A stretch of DNA of 64,000 nucleotides from Fusobacterium ulcerans. GTDB taxonomy: Bacteria; Fusobacteriota; Fusobacteriia; Fusobacteriales; Fusobacteriaceae. Below the pieces are notes generated by a model that saw only the letters and a program-made list of their open reading frames with translations, was not told where the DNA came from and made no database searches. The position numbers were made by a program, and so were the translations under genes. The stretch covers positions 1,256,282 to 1,320,281 of the forward strand of contig NZ_CP028105.1 in assembly GCF_003019675.1 (NCBI RefSeq), given 5' to 3'. Positions 57,805 to 64,000 of this stretch are shown piece by piece; positions within the stretch are counted from its first letter, which is position 1; the number at the start of each line of letters is the position of its first letter.

Positions 57805-58482
57805 TTAAAAATTAAATCTATATCCTATTGATAATGTAATTCTTTGTGAATCATAATCTCTTTTATCTGATTCTCCATCTATTTTTATCTTGAATTTATT
57901 TATTTCATACATTAAATCTATTAGAAAATTTTTATATTCTACTCCTCCTCCCATTCCTAAATAAACTCCATTATCTGCTTTTACTTTATGTGAGTAATCT
58001 TTTTTTAATCCTGTATTTATATCTGTCATTTTTCCTTTGAAATCATCTTTAAATTTATTGAAAGAGTACCCAATATTCCATTTTAAATATGGTCTCCAGT
58101 TTCCAATTCTATCAAAATTATATTTTGTCACTAAATAAATTGGTACTGATTTATAATCTGGCATTTGTTGTTCTAGGGACACTTTGTTTCCAGAATAACG
58201 TCTTGTATCTGTCAGTGACTTATCAAAATACTGTGCTCCTATCCCTATTCCTATTTCAAATTCTTCTGAAATTTCCTTTGTGACTTCTACTGCAAAACTT
58301 ACTACAGCAGCTTCAGCATTTTTATCTCCTATTTGATATCCTTTGTCATTATAAGTTTTATATTTTTCATATACACTTCCTCCTAATCTTAAATATACAT
58401 TAGTATCATCTTTTTCTGCAAAAACTTGACTGCTTATAAACATAATTCCTGTTACCCCTAATAAAGTTTTACTGATTTTCAT
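57805..58482 (-). CDS. Outer-membrane beta-barrel protein
   Basis: A 225-residue exported protein with Sec signal (1-22, VFA-EK) and alternating amphipathic strands: NVYLRLGGSVYEKYK, AEAAVVSFAVEVTKEISEEFEIGIGIGAQYF, RPYLKWNIGYSFNKF, VYLGMGGGVEYKNFLIDLMYEINKFK, and the terminal strand SQRITLSIGYRFNF ending in Phe, the C-terminal signal for the BAM machinery. About eight strands are predicted, OmpA/OmpW-like in size. It heads the VirK/GT9 operon, with GGAGGAA before the ATG. Small-molecule channel or sensor role cannot be told. Confidence 0.85.
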   Translation of the reverse strand: MKISKTLLGVTGIMFISSQVFAEKDDTNVYLRLGGSVYEKYKTYNDKGYQIGDKNAEAAVVSFAVEVTKEISEEFEIGIGIGAQYFDKSLTDTRRYSGNKVSLEQQMPDYKSVPIYLVTKYNFDRIGNWRPYLKWNIGYSFNKFKDDFKGKMTDINTGLKKDYSHKVKADNGVYLGMGGGVEYKNFLIDLMYEINKFKIKIDGESDKRDYDSQRITLSIGYRFNF

Positions 58483-58765
58483 TATTTTTCCTCCTCGATA
58501 TTTAATTTAATAATTTTTATTTTTATAAATCACATATTTTAATCCTAATATTATAAAAATTATATTTATGCTTACTTTACTATTTTTGTATTTATATGTT
58601 TTAAAATACTTTTTCTAATTATAACTCAATATGAAGCCAAATTTCCTTTCAACACACAAACTTATCACTTTTTCGCACAAAAAACATTGTACAAAAATAA
58701 AAAAAGTATTTTAATTTTCAATATATACCTTTAAGATGAAATATTTTAAAGATATCGTCATTTAT
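58483..58765. other. AT-rich divergent intergenic region
   Basis: Upstream half of a 377-base region between the barrel operon and the LytTR module. Several TATAAT-like boxes occur on the minus strand (e.g. TTTTTATAATATTA near 58540) without a convincing -35. No gene or structured RNA is seen. Confidence 0.4.
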
Positions 58766-58817
58766 ACAGTTAACATTTCAAAAAAAACTTTACTTATTTA
58801 TAATAAGTTGATATAAC
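58766..58817 (+). promoter_or_regulatory. Promoter of the receptor/LytTR operon with LytTR-like box
   Basis: TTTACT (58789-58794), 17-base spacer, TATAAC (58812-58817). ACAGTTAAC (58766-58774) matches the AgrA/LytTR half-site ACNGTTNA; about 21 bases further, ACTTTACTT overlaps the -35 as a weak second half-site. The arrangement resembles LytTR-activated promoters, suggesting autoregulation. Confidence 0.5.
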
Positions 58818-58859
58818 TAATTAAGATTATTAATTATTCCATGTTAAAGGAGAATTAAG

Positions 58860-60419
58860 ATGTATAAAAAAATATTGGTATTCATAATTATTTTGGTTGC
58901 TTCTCTAAGCATATTTTTAAAATTTATTTCTCACAATGAAAAAGACTTTATATATGTAGTCCCTAAGATAAAATATATTGAAGTTTTAGATAGAAATATT
59001 GGTGAATATTCTATTCTTTCTCCTGATGGCGAGAAGATGAATTTTGAAATGAGAAATTTTTTAAATGGAAAAATTTTTTTCAATGTTCCTAATGGAGAAT
59101 ACATATTAGAAATCAATTATGACAATCAAGAAAAATATGTATCTTTTATAAAAGATGATAATTGGAAAAAAATAATAATAACTCTTCAAGGAGATACCTT
59201 TTCAAAGAAACAGAAAATAGCATTAAATCTTATCACTCTGACACTTATAATTTTAAATATTTTTATTTATATAAAAACAAATAAAGAAATAAAAAAAGAT
59301 AAAATACTTAATTCAGCTTTTTTTATCTTGATTTTAAAAATATTATTTAGTTTCAGAGGTAATTTTCAAACTGATTTTATAAAATTCCTGGAGTTTTTTA
59401 TATCTGCTGCATTAGGTTTTTTAATAATTTTTTATATTTTAAATAACCGCATGAATAAAAAATATAAAAAAATAAAATACCTTGTTTATGTATTAACTGC
59501 TCTTTCTTTTGTTTATTATACGCTTATAGCAATAAACTTATTATCTCCACAAATTTATACATATATATTAAGTACTCATGAAATTTTATTAACTTTTCTA
59601 AGAAAGATGTATCAGTTTATTAATTTGAGAAGAATTATTCTATTGGTTATTATGCTTAATTTATTAATAAATAAAAGATTTACTGTTTCCCCATATAAAT
59701 TTTATTATTTTTCAGTTATATTTTTATATTTATTTATGGAATTTTTTTATATTGCTTTTCCTAAATTTATTAATCTGTACTCTTTTATTAAATTAATAGA
59801 ATATATGTGTATATACTGGGGGTTGGTATTTGTAAGCTTAAAAATATACACTCCTAATATAAGTAGAGTTGTTCGATATCTTTTGGGATTTACAATCGCC
59901 TATATAACCCTATTTTATTTCAAAACTTTATTGGAACCTGGAATTATTTTAATAACCATATTTATTCTGGATTTCTATACAATGACATTTGAAAAAATAC
60001 TCTTTGTAAAGACTGAAATACTTGAAAAATCTTACACCAAATTATGTCTGGTACAAAATAGATCCGAATTTGAAGAAGAACTTGAAAAAGAACTTAAAAA
60101 AAATTTGAAAGTCAAATCAGTGCTGGTTAAAATTTTTATCGATGAAAAAGAAATTCTTGAATATTTAACTAGTTTAGATCTTTGTGAAAATAATTTATTT
60201 ATAAAAAAGGAAAATATAAGAAAAGAAAATTATTCTACTGGAATAAGATTAGCTTTTAATGGAAATCCTTATGTTGGTGCTATATTTATTGAAGAATATG
60301 AATATGAAATGGATATTGAAAATATAAAATATCTAATAGGAATATCTGAAAAAGTTGCAGGTATAGCCAATAATATAAAACTTAATTCCATTTACAAGGA
60401 GTTGAGTTTTGATGATTAA
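58860..60419 (+). CDS. Multi-transmembrane receptor-like protein lacking a kinase domain
   Basis: A 519-residue membrane protein. Residues 5-23 form a membrane anchor/signal; 24-118 is an extracytoplasmic domain of beta type (KYIEVLDRNIGEYSILSPDGEKMNF, NVPNGEYILEINYDNQ). From about 122 to 390 there are 7-9 hydrophobic segments, giving an extracytoplasmic-domain plus 7TM-DISM-like layout. Residues 395-519 are cytosolic, with a charged helix then a GAF-like alpha/beta part (LVKIFIDEKEILEYL, IRLAFNGNPYVGAIFIEEY). No His-phosphorylation box or HATPase motifs are present. It is overlapped 8 bases by the LytTR gene, implying a receptor-regulator pair. Family not recognised. Confidence 0.75.
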   Translation: MYKKILVFIIILVASLSIFLKFISHNEKDFIYVVPKIKYIEVLDRNIGEYSILSPDGEKMNFEMRNFLNGKIFFNVPNGEYILEINYDNQEKYVSFIKDDNWKKIIITLQGDTFSKKQKIALNLITLTLIILNIFIYIKTNKEIKKDKILNSAFFILILKILFSFRGNFQTDFIKFLEFFISAALGFLIIFYILNNRMNKKYKKIKYLVYVLTALSFVYYTLIAINLLSPQIYTYILSTHEILLTFLRKMYQFINLRRIILLVIMLNLLINKRFTVSPYKFYYFSVIFLYLFMEFFYIAFPKFINLYSFIKLIEYMCIYWGLVFVSLKIYTPNISRVVRYLLGFTIAYITLFYFKTLLEPGIILITIFILDFYTMTFEKILFVKTEILEKSYTKLCLVQNRSEFEEELEKELKKNLKVKSVLVKIFIDEKEILEYLTSLDLCENNLFIKKENIRKENYSTGIRLAFNGNPYVGAIFIEEYEYEMDIENIKYLIGISEKVAGIANNIKLNSIYKELSFDD

Positions 60420-61080
60420 AATAGGGGTAGATATAGATGAAAAGCTTATTATTCTTTTAAAGGAGATGCTGGATTATGAATTTATAAATACTAAACGTGA
60501 AAGTAGCAGCTTTGAAATATTTATAATAGATATCGACACCGAAAATATTACAGATAAAATAAAAGCTAATTATAAAAAGGGAATTCCTGTTATAGTTGTT
60601 TTAGGAAAAAATAATATTAAAGAAATGAGAACTTTATTCTTATCAAATTATGTTGCAGATTGTATTTTAAAACATGAGATCTATGAAATTGAAAAATCTA
60701 TTGAAAAATTAATTTATTCCAAACAAAAATATACTCAATTCTATCTAAATGATAATCAGAAAAAAGGAATCATTGACTTTTCAGAAGTAACATATATAAG
60801 TTATTGCAGAACAACACGAAGAATTCAATTTCACTTAACTAATAAAGAAGTCTTTACCTTGAAAGAAAATTTTTCTATCATTGAAGAAAAACTAGAAACA
60901 ATAAATAGTTTTTATAAAATTGAAAGAGGGACCATAATTAACACAAGCTTAATTAGATACATAGATTATAAAGAGGAAACTATAATTTTTAGAGATTTCT
61001 CTATATTATATGTGAGCAAAATAAAATTAAAAAAAATAGAAGAAGATCTAAATTTAACTAAAAATAGATTATATTTATAG
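60412..61080 (+). CDS. LytTR DNA-binding response regulator with partly degenerate receiver
   Basis: A 222-residue protein. Residues 1-115 resemble a receiver: IKIGVDID (acidic first strand), FEIFIIDID (phospho-acceptor strand, Asp candidates), PVIVVLG where the usual Thr/Ser of strand 4 is missing, and CILKHE with the conserved Lys position. Residues 120-222 form the LytTR DNA-binding domain (VTYISYCRTTRRIQFHLTNKEVFTLKENFSIIEEKL, FYKIERGTIINTSLIRYID). The start at 60412 (AAGGAG 10 bases before) is favoured over a TTG one codon upstream. It overlaps the receptor gene by 8 bases; no histidine kinase is adjacent. Confidence 0.88.
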   Translation: MIKIGVDIDEKLIILLKEMLDYEFINTKRESSSFEIFIIDIDTENITDKIKANYKKGIPVIVVLGKNNIKEMRTLFLSNYVADCILKHEIYEIEKSIEKLIYSKQKYTQFYLNDNQKKGIIDFSEVTYISYCRTTRRIQFHLTNKEVFTLKENFSIIEEKLETINSFYKIERGTIINTSLIRYIDYKEETIIFRDFSILYVSKIKLKKIEEDLNLTKNRLYL

Positions 61081-61085
61081 ATAAA

Positions 61086-61124
61086 AAATGGTTGAAAGAT
61101 GCTTTCTTTCAACCATTTGACTTT
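61086..61124. terminator. Bidirectional terminator after the LytTR gene
   Basis: AAATGGTTGAAAGA-TGCTT-TCTTTCAACCATTT forms a perfect 14-bp hairpin, followed by CTTTTTTATTTT on the plus strand. Confidence 0.9.
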
Positions 61125-61126
61125 TT

Positions 61127-62524
61127 TTATTTTATTAATGCCCCAAGTTTTAATATAGCTCTTGCATATATTTCCATTCCCTGTTTCAACATATCCAAGT
61201 CCATGCATTCATCAAAGCTGTGAGGTTTTCCATTATATTCTTTGAAATTAGGTCCAAATGCTACTGTATTTGGCATCAGCTTAGCATAAGTCCCTCCTCC
61301 TAATGCAGCAGGTTCCTCATCCCTTCCTGTTACATTTACATATATCTCTTGTAATTCTTTTACTAATGGATGAGTTTTCTCAAAATAAAGAGGTGCATTA
61401 TGATTTTCTTTAAAAAATACAATACCTCCCTTTTTTCCTGCTGTTTTCAATCTTAAATCAAGAGTTTTTTCATCTATAGATGCTGGATATCTTATATTAA
61501 ATTTTACAAACAATTCATCATTTAGAATATTTGTTATTCCTGCACTTATAGTGAGATTTCCTACTTCTTCATTGACAGTTTTAATCCCTAGTTTTTCTCC
61601 ATCTGAACTTTCACCAATATAACCTGAAATAAATGATATAAATCCTTTTGCTGCATCCTCTTTCCCAATGATCAGATTAAGGAATTTATACATTCCCAAA
61701 AGAGCATTAACTCCTTTATGAGGTGAACTAGCATGAGCAGAGACTCCTGTACAGATAATTTCTGTAGTATCTCCTTCATAGTTCACAGTATATTCAGCTT
61801 TAGTTAAAGATCTCATCTTTTTAAGAGCTGTTTCTACAGTCTCTTTAGATATATTTCTTACCTTAGCTATACACTTTTCTGGTACTATATTTGATCTTGT
61901 TCCTGCTTTTATTTCTACAATCTTTGAATCTTTCCATTGAATTTTTTTTCTAAATGAAAATGTATATATCCCCTTTTCAGAAAATATCACTGGAAATCTT
62001 CCATCTGGTGTAAAAGCATATTTTGGTTCTTTTTCTCTTGCAAGATAATATTTGATATCCTCATCTCCGCTCTCTTCGTTAGTTCCAAATATTATTCTTA
62101 CTCTTTTATTAAATTCTGGATGAGTATCTACTACCGCTTTCAAAGAATACAAAGCTGATATGATAGGAGCTTTATTATCAATAGCTCCTCTTGCTGTTAG
62201 CTGATTATTCACTACACATCCTTCATATGGAGGTACACTCCAACTAGCTTCATCCCCTTCAGGAACTACGTCTATATGACCTAATATGGCAATGTATTCT
62301 TCTCCCTCTCCATATTCTGCATAACCAATATAGTTATCCAGATTTTTTACTTTAAAACCAAGCCCTTGAGCAATTTCCAACACCTTGTTAAGTCCTTTTT
62401 TTAGTTCCTCTCCATAAGGTGCATCTCCTGCTCTATCTGCTTTTACTGTTTTTATTCTTATAATTTCAATGATACTTTTCAATACTTCATCAAAATGTGT
62501 ATCGATATATTTTTTTATATCCAT
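61127..62524 (-). CDS. pepV: PepV-like dipeptidase (M20 family, Sapep type)
   Basis: A 465-residue zinc metallopeptidase of family M20 in the PepV/Sapep group. Metal/catalytic motifs: LGHIDVVPEG (His, Asp), ARGAIDNKAP (bridging Asp), FGTNEESGDED (catalytic Glu, metal Glu), FTPDGRFPVIFSEKG, and the C-terminal LGGGTYAKLMPNTVAFGP and KPHSFDECMDLDML (His). The dimer/lid domain insertion (about 180-370) is present. PepV releases N-terminal amino acids from dipeptides in the cytosol. It follows the PTS IIB gene by 20 bases, suggesting co-transcription with a sugar or glycopeptide uptake system. Confidence 0.93.
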   Translation of the reverse strand: MDIKKYIDTHFDEVLKSIIEIIRIKTVKADRAGDAPYGEELKKGLNKVLEIAQGLGFKVKNLDNYIGYAEYGEGEEYIAILGHIDVVPEGDEASWSVPPYEGCVVNNQLTARGAIDNKAPIISALYSLKAVVDTHPEFNKRVRIIFGTNEESGDEDIKYYLAREKEPKYAFTPDGRFPVIFSEKGIYTFSFRKKIQWKDSKIVEIKAGTRSNIVPEKCIAKVRNISKETVETALKKMRSLTKAEYTVNYEGDTTEIICTGVSAHASSPHKGVNALLGMYKFLNLIIGKEDAAKGFISFISGYIGESSDGEKLGIKTVNEEVGNLTISAGITNILNDELFVKFNIRYPASIDEKTLDLRLKTAGKKGGIVFFKENHNAPLYFEKTHPLVKELQEIYVNVTGRDEEPAALGGGTYAKLMPNTVAFGPNFKEYNGKPHSFDECMDLDMLKQGMEIYARAILKLGALIK

Positions 62525-62544
62525 AGTTTTCTCCTGTAATGGAA

Positions 62545-62850
62545 TTAGTCAATTAAAGAAAGAGCAAGGTCTAAAACTTTATCCCCTTTCATCATACCAT
62601 AATCCATAGTATTAATGATCTCTACTTTTTTTCCTACTGTTTCAGCTACTGCTGCTAATTCAGCTTTTTTATATTTTACTTGTGGTCCTAATAGAAATAC
62701 ATCATAGTTACCAAGATTTTCTTGAAACTTTGCTATACTTAAAGCATTAATTTCAACTTCTATTCCTTTTTTTACAGCTGCTTCTTTCATTTTTTTAACC
62801 ATAAGACTTGTTGACATTCCTGCATCACATAATAATAATATTTTTTTCAT
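62545..62850 (-). CDS. PTS lactose/cellobiose-type EIIB
   Basis: A 101-residue phosphocarrier of the lactose/cellobiose (Lac) PTS family. The N-terminal active site CDAGMSTSLMVKKM has the phosphorylated Cys (residue 8) in the KILLLCDAGMSTS strand-loop; LGPQVKYKKAEL and NTMDYGMMKGDKVLDLAL complete the fold. It passes phosphate from an EIIA to the sugar as it crosses the EIIC encoded upstream (35-base gap). No EIIA gene is visible in this window. Substrate is probably a beta-glucoside or N,N'-diacetylchitobiose-like disaccharide. Confidence 0.93.
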   Translation of the reverse strand: MKKILLLCDAGMSTSLMVKKMKEAAVKKGIEVEINALSIAKFQENLGNYDVFLLGPQVKYKKAELAAVAETVGKKVEIINTMDYGMMKGDKVLDLALSLID

Positions 62851-62885
62851 AGTTTTCCTCCTGAATATTTACTTTAAATTTTTAA

Positions 62886-64000
62886 TTATTTTCCTTCATT
62901 TTCCATTTGTTCTAATCTTTCCATTTCATCTTCCTCTTTTTTACTTGCCTTATCTATTATTCTAAGGAATGGAAGATAAATCATTGCTCCAATGATAAGA
63001 TTTACTATTTGAATAAGTGCTCCTGAAATATCCCCTACTGTAATAAATCCACTGATTATTGCTGGTGTAGGCCATGGGAAAGCTATCCCTAAAGGTTTTG
63101 ATACAATTCCAAGATTCATTGTTATATATTGAGTAGTTACCATTACCATAGCTACCAGATTAAATGGTATAAGCATAATAGGGTTAAGGATTATTGGAAG
63201 TCCAAACAGGATTGGTTCATTGATATTGAATATTCCTGGAATAGTTCCAATAGCTCCAACACTTCTTATATGTTTACTTTTTGCAAAGATTAATATAGCT
63301 ATAAGCAGAGAAAGAGTAACTCCTGCTCCTCCCATCCATACCATGTCAAAGAACTGTTCAGTTATTACATGAGGAAGAGGCTGTCCAGCTTGTAATGCAG
63401 CTATATTTTCTACCTGATTTTCCAACCAGAAAGGTCTTACAAATCCATTTACCATTGAACCACTGTTTATTCCAACAGACCAAAGAATTGATATAGCAAA
63501 AACTGTAAATATAGAACCTATATATGAAGTTCCAAGAGATTTTAACGGCAAAGCCAGCATTTTATATACAAAGTCATGTATTGTTCCATAGTCTGTCTGC
63601 ATCATAAGAAGTCTTAGAAGAAGAGCTGCTCCAAGGATAACTGTTCCTGGAATAAGAGCCTCAAATGATTTTATAACTTCAGGTGGTACACCATCAGGCA
63701 TTTTTACAAGAATATTTCTATTAACGAAAAACTGAAATATTTTTACTGTTAATACTCCAATAACCATAGCCACAAACATTCCCTTACTTCCAAGCCAGTC
63801 AAATGTAATAACTGCTCCATGTTCAGTAGAATGTCCCAATGGAGTAAGTATCAAGAATGAAGCTAGAGACAGAAGTCCTACTGCAATACTGTCAAGTTCA
63901 AATTGTTTAGCAAGCTGCTGAGCTACTAAGAAAGCTACATACAGAGCTATAAGTGAAAATGTAGCACTTACAGGGATATCAAGAATATCCTTCCATCCTT
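62886..64000 (-). CDS. PTS lactose/cellobiose-type EIIC, 5' part beyond window
   Basis: At least 370 residues are visible and the frame stays open through the right edge (codons before a TTG at 63854 continue as ...SIAVGLLSLASFLILTPLG), so the true start is outside. It is a membrane permease of the cellobiose EIIC type with many hydrophobic segments. FWLENQVENIAALQAGQPLPHVITEQFFDMVWMGGAGVTLSLL, GTIPGIFNINEPILFGLPIILNPIMLIPF (with the NINEP glutamate motif) and AFPWPTPAIISGFITVGDISGALIQ are typical. It forms the translocation channel with EIIB downstream. Confidence 0.92.
   Translation of the reverse strand, partial: GWKDILDIPVSATFSLIALYVAFLVAQQLAKQFELDSIAVGLLSLASFLILTPLGHSTEHGAVITFDWLGSKGMFVAMVIGVLTVKIFQFFVNRNILVKMPDGVPPEVIKSFEALIPGTVILGAALLLRLLMMQTDYGTIHDFVYKMLALPLKSLGTSYIGSIFTVFAISILWSVGINSGSMVNGFVRPFWLENQVENIAALQAGQPLPHVITEQFFDMVWMGGAGVTLSLLIAILIFAKSKHIRSVGAIGTIPGIFNINEPILFGLPIILNPIMLIPFNLVAMVMVTTQYITMNLGIVSKPLGIAFPWPTPAIISGFITVGDISGALIQIVNLIIGAMIYLPFLRIIDKASKKEEDEMERLEQMENEGK

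Noticed and set aside
1-64000. tRNA, rRNA, insertion sequence or prophage genes
   Set aside because: No tRNA-like cloverleaf, rRNA stretch, transposase, integrase or structural phage gene was recognised in either strand.

Overview
The window looks like chromosomal DNA of a Fusobacterium, most likely from the larger-genome, amino-acid-fermenting group (F. varium / F. ulcerans / F. mortiferum type); this is inference from content. It is AT-rich with AT-biased codon use and has sigma70-like promoters. It carries Gram-negative envelope genes (GT9 heptosyltransferase, VirK/YbjX protein, outer-membrane barrel, type V autotransporter) beside Firmicute-like metabolism. The 3,623-residue autotransporter, with its small helical partner gene just upstream, is the strongest genus-level clue. 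I see no rRNA, tRNA, insertion sequence, prophage or CRISPR array.

Layout. 1-7.1 kb: RidA, two overlapping HU-like genes, bactofilin, a 51-codon small gene, a NiCo-type riboswitch in front of a cation-efflux gene, a methyltransferase/HAD pair, a Cys-rich mini-protein, a PHP phosphoesterase and a flavin reductase-like gene. 7.1-10.5 kb: a tight operon of macro-domain protein, sigma54 activator with a Cys-cluster sensor, and anaerobic-sulfatase-maturase-type radical SAM enzyme, with no sulfatase in the window. 10.6-17.3 kb: lipoprotein, ABC-F ATPase, an L-cysteine desulfidase gene behind a clear -24/-12 (sigma54) promoter with three upstream palindromes, then DUF2271, VOC, SUFU-domain and GNAT genes. 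17.3-24.2 kb: a sugar-acid catabolic cluster (KdgT permease, two-part UxaA-type dehydratase, FAH-type hydrolase, DapA-type aldolase) divergent from an IclR regulator that leads an MBL/LUD operon. 24.2-29.8 kb: aquaporin, then a serine dehydratase/orphan EIIC permease pair divergent from an XRE-cupin regulator, MBL and DUF3795 operon.

29.9-41.2 kb: the giant autotransporter operon. 41.6-49.3 kb: cupin, AEC transporter, MBL protein, and an ABC importer operon of UgpABCE type with a TIM-barrel protein. 49.4-52.3 kb: an alkylation-repair operon (Ada/AraC/AlkA fusion, Ogt) that also encodes a secreted protein with caspase-like GH...AC motifs. 52.5-58.5 kb: Spy/CpxP-like protein, PPOX protein, HutX plus FMN_bind-like protein, DUF5131, and a surface-glycan operon (barrel, VirK/YbjX, GT9). 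58.8-61.1 kb: an unusual two-gene signalling module, a multi-TM receptor without a kinase domain overlapping a LytTR regulator. 61.1-64 kb: a PepV-like dipeptidase downstream of PTS IIB and a IIC gene cut by the window edge.

Regulation is unusually readable here: a riboswitch, a sigma54 promoter with candidate activator sites, an IclR operator pair, repeated sites around the XRE-cupin gene, a promoter/palindrome architecture shared by distant genes, and a repeatedly used terminator stem. Functions rest on motif and family recognition without database searches.
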